A stretch of 11,512 nt of DNA from DAOTVY01 sp041082245 (GTDB taxonomy: Bacteria; Chloroflexota; Chloroflexia; DTKN01). The notes beneath the pieces are model-generated. The model ran no database searches, was not told the DNA's origin, and saw nothing but the letters and a program-made list of their open reading frames with translations. Shown here piece after piece: positions 1-5,941 of the stretch (positions are counted from its first letter, which is position 1; each line of letters opens with the position of its first letter). Position numbers and translations under genes: made by a program. The DNA is taken from assembly GCA_041082245.1 (NCBI GenBank), contig JBDOIE010000011.1, positions 1 through 11,512 on the forward strand, given 5' to 3'.

Positions 1-256
1 AGAGGGCGGGGTTGAGGCGGGCGGTGTTGGGGGAGGGGGAGGGGAGGAGGGAGAAGGCGGCGGAGGCGGTATCGAAGAGGGCGATGGTGGGGGTGGGGGA
101 GCGGTAGTCGGTCCAGGCGACGAGTGAGCCCCACACCTTCGGCTGGAACTGTCCTCCCGGGCCCGCTTGCAGCGGCCTCGTACTCTGAGCCGGGGAGCAA
201 AAGCTGTTTGCCATCAGGATGGTCACCAGGAACACAGAAGCAACTGTGGTGCGCAT
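1..256 (-). CDS. Secreted beta-propeller-like protein, N-terminal part (runs off left edge)
   Basis: This open frame starts with ATG at 256-254 and stays open for 85 codons to the window edge. A GGAAGGGAG ribosome binding site sits about 6-9 nt upstream. Residues 1-25 look like a signal peptide: a short MRTT basic start, the hydrophobic core VASVFLVTILMA, then a small polar region ending SPAQS. Residues about 38-62 (PKVWGSLVAWTDYR, then IALFDTAS) resemble one blade of the secreted propeller proteins whose repeats read 'P-x-V-x-G-x-x-V-x-W-x-D-x-R ... I-x-x-x-D'. A second blade may begin at the edge (ARLNPAL). Such repeats form extracellular propellers related to TolB and WD40 folds; the ligand is unknown. 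From codon 46 on, 38 of 40 codons end in C, unlike codons 1-45 (13 of 45). The family call rests on about one blade only. The existence of the gene is well supported by its promoter, ribosome binding site and signal peptide. Confidence 0.68.
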   Translation of the reverse strand, partial: MRTTVASVFLVTILMANSFCSPAQSTRPLQAGPGGQFQPKVWGSLVAWTDYRSPTPTIALFDTASAAFSLLPSPSPNTARLNPAL

Positions 257-369
257 CGGACTTCTCCCTTCCTAGTGCTAACATCGCCTGGCTACGTGAA
301 GGCTCGGTTCCTTTCCTCCTTTCTCTACGCCGTCCTCCTTGATGGACGCCGTGCACCTACTGTGCCATA

Positions 370-398
370 ATTATAGCATCATCCGGCTAGATTGTCAA
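370..398 (-). promoter_or_regulatory. Consensus sigma70-type promoter of the secreted propeller gene
   Basis: Read on the minus strand, TTGACA (393-398) is followed by a 17-bp spacer and TATAAT (370-375). Both hexamers are perfect and the spacing is optimal. The predicted transcript start is near 363, giving a leader of about 107 nt before the ATG at 256. The leader is purine-rich and contains an extra AAGGAGG-like stretch with no start codon at a suitable distance. The promoter lies just past the glnS hairpin and points at the secreted protein gene, so that gene is probably transcribed separately from glnS. Confidence 0.85.
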
Positions 399-418
399 AT
401 ATGTGGCCACAAGGAAAT

Positions 419-455
419 GGCGCCACTCCGGCTGTTGAGGCACGGATGTGGCGCC
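419..455 (-). terminator. Hairpin after glnS, probable terminator
   Basis: An 8-bp perfect inverted repeat, GGCGCCAC (419-426) with GTGGCGCC (448-455), begins 28 bp past the glnS stop codon. The 21-nt loop can add a short inner CCG/CGG pairing. On the minus strand the stem is followed by ATTTCCTTGTG, a broken T-run only. It may terminate glnS weakly, or act as a 3' processing or stability hairpin. Its place between the glnS stop and the next promoter supports a terminator role. Confidence 0.5.
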
Positions 456-482
456 TTAACCCGTTCCGACCTGCTGGGCCTT

Positions 483-2195
483 CTACTCTCCCTCCAGTGA
501 GGCTTCGATCTTGGCCCAGGTATCGCGCAGCGCGACCGTCCGGTTAAAAACCAGATGCCCAGGGCCCGAATCTTTCAGGTCAGCACAGAAGTAGCCAAGG
601 CGCTCGAACTGATAGATGCTTCCGGGCGGCGCGTCCGCCAGGCTAGGTTCTACCAGGCAGCCGCGCACGACTTCGAGCGAGTGCGGGTTGAGGTTCTCGG
701 TGAAATCGTGCCCTGGCTCGACGTCCAACGGGTCGGGCTTCAGGAACAACCGGTCGTACAGGCGTACCTCGGCCTCTACCGCGTGGGCCGCGGATACCCA
801 GTGGATTGTTCCCTTAACCTTGCGTCCGTCCGGGGCCTGACCGCCGCGACTGGCCGGGTCGTACGTACAGCGCAGTTCCACGATTTCCCCGGTCTCCGGG
901 TCCCTGACCACGTCCACGCAGGTGATCAGGTAGGCGTACCGCAGGCGGACTTCCCGCCCCGGGGCCAGACGCCAGTACTTCGGGGGCGGTTCCTCGCGAA
1001 AGTCGCTCCGCTCGATGTAGAGCACCCTCGAGAAGGGGACCCGTCGCGTGCCTGCGGAGGGATCCTCCGGGTTGTTCACGCACTCGACTTCCTCCACAAG
1101 GTCCTCCGGGTAGTTGACCAACACGACCTTGAGCGGCCGCAGCACGGCGAGCCGCCGGGGTGCCCGGCGGTTCAGGTCCTGCCGGATGCAGTGCTCGAGG
1201 AGCGCGATATCGATGGTGCTGTTCGTCTTGTCCACGCCGATCATCTCGCAAAACGCGCGGATGGCTTCCGGCGTATAGCCGCGGCGCCGAAGCCCCCGCA
1301 GCGTGGGCATCCGCGGGTCGTCCCAGCCGCTCACATACCCCTCATCGACCAGCCGTTTCAGGAAGCGTTTGCTCAGGACAGTGTAGGTCAGGTTCAGCCG
1401 CGCGAACTCGATCTGTCGCGGGTGGTGGATGCCCAGCTGGTCCAGGAACCAGTCGTAGAGCGGGCGGTGGTCCTCGTAGGCCAGATCGCAAAAGGAGTGG
1501 GTGATTCCCTCGATCGAATCCGACTGTCCATGGGCCCAATCGTAGGTAGGGTAGATGCACCACTTGTTTCCCGTCCGATGGTGCGGGATATGGAGAATGC
1601 GGTACATAATCGGGTCGCGGAGGTTCAGGTTCGGGGAAGCCATGTCGATCTTGGCCCGCAGGGTGCGTGAGCCGTCTGGGAACTCGCCTGCGCGCATCCT
1701 CCGGAACAGGTCCAGGTTCTCCTCCACAGACCGGTTGCGGTAGGGGCTTTCCTTTCCGGGCTCCGTGAGTGTGCCGCGGTACTCCCGCACCTCCTCCGGG
1801 CTCAGGTCGCAGACGTAGGCCTTCCCTTTCCGGATCAATTCCTCCGCCCATTCGTAGAGCTGTTCGAAATAGTCTGACGCGTAGTACTCCCGGTCGCCCC
1901 AGTCGTACCCGAGCCAGCGGATGTCCTCTTTGATCGCTTCGACGTATTCGGCCGCTTCCTTGGCCGGGTTCGTGTCGTCGAAGCGGAGGTTGCACTTGCC
2001 TCCGAACTCTTCCGCGATGCTAAAGTCGATGTGAAGCGCTTTCGCGTGCCCGATGTGCAGGTAACCGTTCGGTTCCGGCGGAAAGCGCGTGTGGACGCGG
2101 CCACCGAACCGTCCGTTCCGCACGTCTTCGGCGACGATCTCGCGGATAAAGTTGCTCTTGGGTGCACCGGCGTCCGAAGCACCGAACTTGTCCAT
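483..2195 (-). CDS. glnS: Glutaminyl-tRNA synthetase (GlnRS)
   Basis: This cytoplasmic class I aminoacyl-tRNA synthetase attaches glutamine directly to tRNA-Gln using ATP. The 570-residue length is close to the E. coli enzyme (about 554). Visible signatures are the HIGH motif in PPEPNGYLHIGHAK (HIGH at 47-50), DDTNP at 73-77, YPTYDWAH at 215-222, and the KMSKS-equivalent VLSKR at 273-277. The C-terminal half from about residue 340 is the beta-barrel anticodon-binding region, ending in the usual GYFCAD and VFNRTV stretches. The ATG at 2195 has a GGAG ribosome binding site 7 nt upstream (TTGGAGAGAAGCT). Glutamine-specific features such as YPTYDWAH favour GlnRS over the related GluRS. GlnRS in a bacterium implies direct Gln-tRNA formation rather than sole reliance on the GatCAB amidotransferase route. 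The cognate tRNA-Gln(CUG) gene lies divergently 133 bp away. Confidence 0.97.
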   Translation of the reverse strand: MDKFGASDAGAPKSNFIREIVAEDVRNGRFGGRVHTRFPPEPNGYLHIGHAKALHIDFSIAEEFGGKCNLRFDDTNPAKEAAEYVEAIKEDIRWLGYDWGDREYYASDYFEQLYEWAEELIRKGKAYVCDLSPEEVREYRGTLTEPGKESPYRNRSVEENLDLFRRMRAGEFPDGSRTLRAKIDMASPNLNLRDPIMYRILHIPHHRTGNKWCIYPTYDWAHGQSDSIEGITHSFCDLAYEDHRPLYDWFLDQLGIHHPRQIEFARLNLTYTVLSKRFLKRLVDEGYVSGWDDPRMPTLRGLRRRGYTPEAIRAFCEMIGVDKTNSTIDIALLEHCIRQDLNRRAPRRLAVLRPLKVVLVNYPEDLVEEVECVNNPEDPSAGTRRVPFSRVLYIERSDFREEPPPKYWRLAPGREVRLRYAYLITCVDVVRDPETGEIVELRCTYDPASRGGQAPDGRKVKGTIHWVSAAHAVEAEVRLYDRLFLKPDPLDVEPGHDFTENLNPHSLEVVRGCLVEPSLADAPPGSIYQFERLGYFCADLKDSGPGHLVFNRTVALRDTWAKIEASLEGE

Positions 2196-2251
2196 AGCTT
2201 CTCTCCAAGGGGGTCAATCTTATGCAGCTTGCCATTCTTGCTTTTCTTATA

Positions 2252-2280
2252 AGTATACTGCATCCTCCAGAAACGAGCAA
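2252..2280 (-). promoter_or_regulatory. Likely glnS promoter
   Basis: On the minus strand the -10 element TATACT (2252-2257) has five of six consensus bases. The best-spaced -35 (17 bp) is TTGCTC (2275-2280), which keeps only the TTG. The predicted start near 2245 leaves a leader of about 50 nt, too short for a T-box riboswitch. The weak -35 suggests modest or factor-assisted expression. An overlapping TATAAG slightly downstream is an alternative -10. Confidence 0.5.
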
Positions 2281-2288
2281 ATGCCCAC

Positions 2289-2317
2289 TTGCCAATTTCC
2301 GCTGGTTGTGGTATGAT
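2289..2317 (+). promoter_or_regulatory. tRNA-Gln promoter
   Basis: TTGCCA (2289-2294), a 17-bp spacer and TATGAT (2312-2317) match the sigma70 consensus at five of six bases in each hexamer. The predicted transcript start is near 2324, about five bases before the mature tRNA 5' end at 2329. Its -35 lies only 8 bp from the -35 of the divergent glnS promoter, so the two polymerases may compete for the site. Confidence 0.75.
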
Positions 2318-2328
2318 ATAAGTAGCAC

Positions 2329-2399
2329 TGGGGGATCGTTCAATGGCAGGACAGCTGACTCTGGATCAGCCGATCGGGGTTCGAATCCCTGTCCCCCAG
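2329..2399 (+). tRNA. tRNA-Gln, anticodon CTG
   Basis: A full cloverleaf can be drawn. The acceptor stem is TGGGGGA (2329-2335) with TCCCCCA (2392-2398), with discriminator G at 2399. The D stem is GTTC/GGAC around loop AATGGCA. The anticodon stem GCTGA/TCAGC encloses loop CTCTGGA with anticodon CTG at 2361-2363. The variable loop has four bases, and the T stem carries the loop TTCGAAT. The weak first U-A pair of the acceptor stem is typical of tRNA-Gln and is recognised by GlnRS. The 3' CCA is not encoded (CAA follows), so it must be added by tRNA nucleotidyltransferase. The tRNA sits between its own promoter and terminator and appears monocistronic. Confidence 0.95.
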
Positions 2400-2410
2400 C
2401 AAAGCGCAGG

Positions 2411-2439
2411 CCCGGGAAGCCGTTCCCGGGTCGGTTTTT
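2411..2439 (+). terminator. Intrinsic terminator of tRNA-Gln
   Basis: CCCGGGAA (2411-2418) pairs perfectly with TTCCCGGG (2423-2430) around the four-base loop GCCG. Two more pairs (G2410-T2431 wobble, G2409-C2432) lengthen the stem. A run of five T follows at 2435-2439. This is a textbook Rho-independent terminator 11 bp after the tRNA. Confidence 0.9.
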
Positions 2440-2513
2440 CTCCCAGGCGATTGCACCCGCTTTTCAGCGTTTCTCAACAAGATTTCCACAACTTGCCGCT
2501 AGCATGGCCACCA

Positions 2514-2536
2514 CAAGCTGAGCCAAGGAGCTTGGC
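2514..2536 (+). other. Two mutually exclusive small hairpins in the leader of the secreted helical protein gene
   Basis: CAAGCT (2514-2519) can pair with AGCTTG (2529-2534), while GCCAAG (2522-2527) can pair with CTTGGC (2531-2536) around a GAG loop. The two stems share bases and cannot form together. They end 15 bp before the AAGGAGG ribosome binding site. Six-base stems arise easily by chance, so any regulatory role is speculative. No convincing promoter is seen between 2442 and 2550. Confidence 0.3.
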
Positions 2537-2563
2537 CCACATCGAGCAACGAAGGAGGTGGCT

Positions 2564-3259
2564 ATGAAGAAGATCTGGAAGTGGGCAGGGATCGGGATCC
2601 TGGTGGCGATCCTGGGCGCGGGTGCCCTGGGTGCGGTCGCGTTGGCCCAGGGAACCGGTACCACAAGCGGGGGGCCCTTCGACTTTCACGAGCGCTTCCG
2701 CCAGGCGATCGCGAGTATCCTGGGCATCAGTGTGGAAGCCTACGACAAGGCTGTCGAGCAGGCGCGCGATCAGGTGCTCAGGGAAGCCGTGAGCGAGGGC
2801 TGGTTGACCCAGGACCAGGCGGAGCGGATGCGCGAGCGGATGGAGCTGGGGCCAGGGTTCGGACCCTGGGGCCGGGGGCGCGGCTTCGGACGCGGCTTCG
2901 GCTGGAAGGTTGACCTGATCTCGGTGGCGGCCGAGAAGCTCGGGATGTCCGTATCCGACCTTGCGGACGCGCTTCGGGACGGCAAGAGCATCGCCGAGGT
3001 CGCCAAAGAAAAGGGCGTGGACGTCCAGACGATCGCTGACGCCTACATCGCCAAGGTCGAAGAGCAACTGAAGGAAGCAGTCGCGGAGGGCCGGCTGGCC
3101 CAGAAGATGGCTGACTGGATGCTCGAGCGAGCGCGTGAGCAGGTGAACACCTGGCTCGAGCAGACCTGGCCAGCTCCTTTCCCAGGCATGCCCCGTGGGG
3201 GCCGCTGGGGCGGGGGCTTCTGGAACTGTCCCTGTGCCGCGGGTAGCGAGGACACGTAG
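2564..3259 (+). CDS. Secreted protein with helical repeats and a glycine-rich linker, unknown function
   Basis: Start ATG 2564 is chosen because AAGGAGG (2552-2558) sits 5 nt before it; the GTG at 2558 overlaps that site and is unlikely. The 231-residue product has a signal peptide (MKKIWKW, then a hydrophobic core to about residue 26) with a probable cleavage after ALA at 26-28. Two amphipathic helical blocks follow. Block one (about 42-93) carries ILGIS and EAVSEGWLTQDQAERM. A Gly/Arg/Phe-rich linker (95-114, GRGRGFGRGFG type) separates it from block two (117-200), which carries KLGMSVSDLADAL and EAVAEGRLAQKMADWM. The core EAV-[SA]-EG-x-L-x-Q-x-x-A-x-x-M is therefore repeated. The tail is Trp/Gly-rich and ends with NCPC. 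The style resembles secreted bacterial proteins annotated as DUF2680-like, from memory only. It precedes a two-component cassette and might be its target or its ligand-sensing accessory, an inference from position. Confidence 0.82.
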   Translation: MKKIWKWAGIGILVAILGAGALGAVALAQGTGTTSGGPFDFHERFRQAIASILGISVEAYDKAVEQARDQVLREAVSEGWLTQDQAERMRERMELGPGFGPWGRGRGFGRGFGWKVDLISVAAEKLGMSVSDLADALRDGKSIAEVAKEKGVDVQTIADAYIAKVEEQLKEAVAEGRLAQKMADWMLERAREQVNTWLEQTWPAPFPGMPRGGRWGGGFWNCPCAAGSEDT

Positions 3260-3333
3260 GCTCGACCGTCTGGCTGGGTAGTGTTCCGTAGCGCGGGATC
3301 GCCGAAAGGAGGATGGCACGGGGAACCACCGGC

Positions 3334-3365
3334 GGTACGGGCGCGGGAGATCCCGCGCCCGTACC
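3334..3365 (+). terminator. Perfect 32-bp palindrome, possible terminator or operator
   Basis: GGTACGGGCGCGGGA (3334-3348) is exactly complementary to TCCCGCGCCCGTACC (3351-3365), with only GA between them. As RNA this gives a 14-bp GC-rich stem with a four-base loop. It lies 75 bp after the secreted protein stop and 35 bp before the next gene. The following TTCTGCCC is not a proper T-run, so intrinsic termination would be weak. Alternatives are an mRNA-stabilising 3' hairpin that lowers downstream expression, or a dimer-binding operator. Confidence 0.5.
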
Positions 3366-3399
3366 TTCTGCCCGATCCCGCTCAGCGTGGAGCGTCTGA

Positions 3400-3831
3400 A
3401 TGAAGCTGTGGATCGGATGGCTGCGCAGGCGCCGAACCCAGGGGGCGGAGCAATCGCAACGGGCAACTGAAAACGAGGCGCCCGGCCGCTCCGTGCTCCT
3501 GGTGGATCTGGCAGGTGAGGTTGCTGCCTTTCCGGAGCAGAAGCTGCGCAGCGGCGGCTTTGGGTTGCGCCTGGTGCGGGGAGAGGAAGAAGCGTTGGCC
3601 GCTCTCGCGCAGGGACAGTTCAGCGCGATCGTGGTCTCTGGACGGGCGCGCGTCCCGTTCTTCCGTGCCCTTCGTGCTGCGACGCGCGCTCCGATCCTGG
3701 CTCTGGATCGCGGGGCGCAGGAAGGCCATATGCTCGAAGCGTTCGCCGCCGGTGTGGACCAGTTCCAGGCGCAGCCGATCAGCCCGGACGAAGTGGTGGC
3801 GCGGCTGATGGCTCTGCTTCGGCAGGGATAA
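3400..3831 (+). CDS. Degenerate (pseudo-)receiver domain protein
   Basis: The 143-residue product has a basic, low-complexity N-terminus (about 1-30, LRRRRTQG) and then a single domain with the outline of a response-regulator receiver. SVLLVDLAGE (31-40) corresponds to beta1, FSAIVVSG (74-81) to beta3, APILALDR (97-104) to beta4, and AGVDQFQAQPISPDEVVARLMALLRQ to the usual GADDYLTKPF...ELLARVRALLRR end. The phosphorylation machinery is lost. The acceptor Asp position is Ser80, the conserved Thr/Ser is Asp102, the Lys before Pro is Gln125, and only Asp36 remains of the acidic cluster. The protein probably cannot take part in normal phosphotransfer and may work by protein-protein contact. The ATG at 3400 has GGAG seven bases upstream. 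The gene ends 26 bp before the true response regulator and is probably co-transcribed with it. Homology to receivers is inferred from pattern; the role is unknown. Confidence 0.75.
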   Translation: MKLWIGWLRRRRTQGAEQSQRATENEAPGRSVLLVDLAGEVAAFPEQKLRSGGFGLRLVRGEEEALAALAQGQFSAIVVSGRARVPFFRALRAATRAPILALDRGAQEGHMLEAFAAGVDQFQAQPISPDEVVARLMALLRQG

Positions 3832-3857
3832 CGCGTTCGATGGAGCGGAGTGGGAGG

Positions 3858-4553
3858 ATGGGAAAACGAATCCTCGTTGTGGACGACGATCGGGAGATCG
3901 TGCGGCTCCTGGGCGCCTACCTGCAGCAGAACGGATTCCAGGTGCTCACCGCCTACGACGGCGAGCGGGCGCTCCAGATCCTGCGCCGGGAGCGTCCGGA
4001 CCTGGTCGTGCTCGATCTCATGCTGCCGGACCGCGACGGCTGGGATGTGACGCGCATCGTGCGGAGTGACCCCTCCATCGCGGCTACCCCGATCATCATG
4101 CTAACGGCCCGTGTAGAGGACCACGACAAGATCGTCGGGTTGGAGCTCGGGGCCGATGACTATGTGACCAAGCCCTTCAACCCGCGCGAGGTCGTGGCTC
4201 GTGTGCGCGCGGTGCTTCGACGGGCCCAGGGGGAACCCGTGGGGCCGCGCGTGATCGAGGCCGGCCCGGTGCGCATCGATCTGGATGCGCACGAAGCAAC
4301 GGTCGGTGGACGGGGGCTTTCCCTTACCCCGAGCGAGTTCGGGCTGTTGCAGGCGCTTGCCGAGCAGCCCGGGCGCGTGCTGACGCGCTCCCAGTTGATC
4401 GAGAAAACGCGGGGGTACGACTACGAGGGCCTGGAGCGGACTGTGGACAGCCACATCAAGAACCTGCGTCGAAAACTGGAAGAAGCGGGAGCATCTGCAG
4501 ACCTGGTAGAGACGGTTTTCGGCGTGGGATACCGCCTGAAGGTGGAGCCATGA
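3858..4553 (+). CDS. OmpR/PhoB-family response regulator
   Basis: This is a DNA-binding transcription regulator switched by phosphorylation from the adjacent kinase. Start ATG 3858 is preferred (231 residues, beginning MGKRILVVDDD) because GGAG lies 7 nt upstream; an in-frame ATG at 3840 would add six residues. The receiver domain (about 3-122) has the acidic cluster Asp9-Asp10-Asp11, phospho-acceptor Asp53 (VVLDLMLPDRDGW), Thr83 (MLTA) and Lys105 (TKPFNP). The C-terminal winged-helix domain (about 133-230) carries LTPSEFGLLQAL, the recognition region RTVDSHIKNLRRKL and the terminal wing FGVGYRL. The stop overlaps the kinase start by four bases (ATGA), so translation is coupled. Target promoters are unknown; the upstream palindrome at 3334-3365 is one candidate site. 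All key residues are present. Confidence 0.95.
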   Translation: MGKRILVVDDDREIVRLLGAYLQQNGFQVLTAYDGERALQILRRERPDLVVLDLMLPDRDGWDVTRIVRSDPSIAATPIIMLTARVEDHDKIVGLELGADDYVTKPFNPREVVARVRAVLRRAQGEPVGPRVIEAGPVRIDLDAHEATVGGRGLSLTPSEFGLLQALAEQPGRVLTRSQLIEKTRGYDYEGLERTVDSHIKNLRRKLEEAGASADLVETVFGVGYRLKVEP

Positions 4554-5941
4554 ACCGTCTCTGGGTGCGCCTGATGCTGGCGTTCGCGCTCGTGATCCTG
4601 GTCGCCGTGGGAGTTGTCGCCTTGCTCGCGGGGTTGACCGTGCGCCAGGAGTTCCACCGCTATCTGCGGTACAGCGGCGTCTGGCCCAGTCAAGCGCTTG
4701 TGGATCAGCTGGTGGTTTTCTACCAGGAGCGCGGGAGCTGGGAAGGGGTAGAAAGGATCCTCGCTTCCGAAGCTTTGCTCCCGAACCCGCGCATCAATTC
4801 CCGCCGTGCCTGGGGCCAGGGACCAGTGCAGTTCGTGCTCGCTGACGCGGACGGCCGTGTGGTTTTTGACGGGAGCCGCAACCCGCGCGGGCGTCCTTTG
4901 ACCCCGGAGGAGAAAGCGGCCGCACGCAGCATTGCGATCGAAGGCCGGACGGTCGGCTGGCTCGTCGTGGTGCCGCCGGGGCGGCCGGCGTTGCTGGAGC
5001 CGCTGGAAGTCATGTTCATCGGGAGGCTAAGCCGGTGGCTGCTCTTGGGCGCGTTGCTGGCGGGCGCGCTGGGGCTGATCCTGGGGGCGGTCCTCAGCCG
5101 GGGACTGAGCGCGCCCTTGCGCCGCCTGGCCGAGGCCGCGCAGGCAGTTGCCCGGCGCGACTTTAGCTTTAAGGTCCGCGAGGAGGGAAGCGAGGAGATC
5201 GCGGAGGTCGCACGCGCGTTCAACCGTATGACCGCCGCGCTGGCGGAGGCGGAACGGCTGCGTCAGAACATGGTCGCCGACGTGGCCCACGAGCTGCGCA
5301 CCCCGCTCAGCGTCCTGCAGGGGAGCCTTCAGGCGATCCTGGACGACGTTTACCCTTTGGACAAAGCCGAGATCGCGCGGCTCTACGAGGAAACACGGCT
5401 CCTCAGCCGGCTTGTGGACGACCTCCGGGACCTTGCGCTTGCAGACGCGGGGCAGCTGCGCCTGAATCTCCGGCCGGTGGCTCTGGCGCCGATCGTGGGG
5501 GCTACCGTGGAAAGCCTGGGAGCGGTCGCGGAGGCGCAGGGTGTTTCGCTCTCTGCGGAGCTGTCGGACAACCTTCCACTTGTGCGGGGGGATCCGGAGC
5601 GGCTGGCGCAGGTGCTGCGCAACCTGCTTGTGAACGCCCTTCAGCATACCCCGGCTGGCGGAAGCGTTACAGTGCGAACCGAGGAGACAACCGAGGGGGT
5701 GCAAGTTTCGGTCGCGGATACCGGCCGCGGGATCGCCCCCGAGGACCTTCCACACGTGTTCGAGCGCTTCTGGAGGGGCGATCCTTCGCGTGCGCGCTCT
5801 TCGCCCTGGAGCGAGGGGACAGGTCTGGGGCTTTCGATCGCCCAAAGCCTGGTCGTGGCGCAGGGCGGCCGGATCTGGGTGGAAAGCGAACTCGGGAAGG
5901 GCAGTGTCTTTCGGTTCGTGTTGCCGCGCGCCCGGGGCTAG
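4550..5941 (+). CDS. Membrane sensor histidine kinase (HAMP, HisKA, HATPase_c)
   Basis: This 463-residue kinase should sense an extracytoplasmic signal, autophosphorylate and pass phosphate to the regulator encoded just upstream. Transmembrane segment 1 is at about 8-29 and segment 2 at about 162-182 (WLLLGALLAGALGLILGAVL). Between them lies an extracytoplasmic domain of about 130 residues, including FVLADADGRVVFDG (95-108) and VGWLVVVPPG, the layout seen in BaeS-like sensors. A HAMP linker (about 183-236) precedes the HisKA H-box with phospho-His247 in VADVAHELRTP. The ATPase domain shows the N box (RNLLVNALQHTP, Asn358 and Asn362), G1 (DTGRGI, 390-395), F box (HVFERFWRG) and G2 (GTGLGL, 423-428). 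Nothing essential is missing. The ATG start lies within the regulator's stop (ATGA). Its stop codon shares CTAG with the stop of the convergent permease gene. Confidence 0.95.
   Translation: MNRLWVRLMLAFALVILVAVGVVALLAGLTVRQEFHRYLRYSGVWPSQALVDQLVVFYQERGSWEGVERILASEALLPNPRINSRRAWGQGPVQFVLADADGRVVFDGSRNPRGRPLTPEEKAAARSIAIEGRTVGWLVVVPPGRPALLEPLEVMFIGRLSRWLLLGALLAGALGLILGAVLSRGLSAPLRRLAEAAQAVARRDFSFKVREEGSEEIAEVARAFNRMTAALAEAERLRQNMVADVAHELRTPLSVLQGSLQAILDDVYPLDKAEIARLYEETRLLSRLVDDLRDLALADAGQLRLNLRPVALAPIVGATVESLGAVAEAQGVSLSAELSDNLPLVRGDPERLAQVLRNLLVNALQHTPAGGSVTVRTEETTEGVQVSVADTGRGIAPEDLPHVFERFWRGDPSRARSSPWSEGTGLGLSIAQSLVVAQGGRIWVESELGKGSVFRFVLPRARG

Noticed and set aside
555..1670. Long plus-strand open frame (371 codons) opposite glnS
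   Set aside because: It is entirely antisense to a clear GlnRS with all motifs intact; its protein is Arg/Pro/Val-rich with no recognisable domain, as expected for a GC-rich shadow frame.
2196..2328. T-box riboswitch or other tRNA-sensing leader for glnS
   Set aside because: The predicted leader is only about 50 nt, with no specifier loop, no T-box core and no terminator/antiterminator pair.
2474..3466. Long minus-strand open frame (330 codons) opposite the secreted helical protein
   Set aside because: It covers the plus-strand gene and both flanking control regions, has no plausible ribosome binding site or domain pattern, and conflicts with a signal-peptide gene with a strong ribosome binding site.
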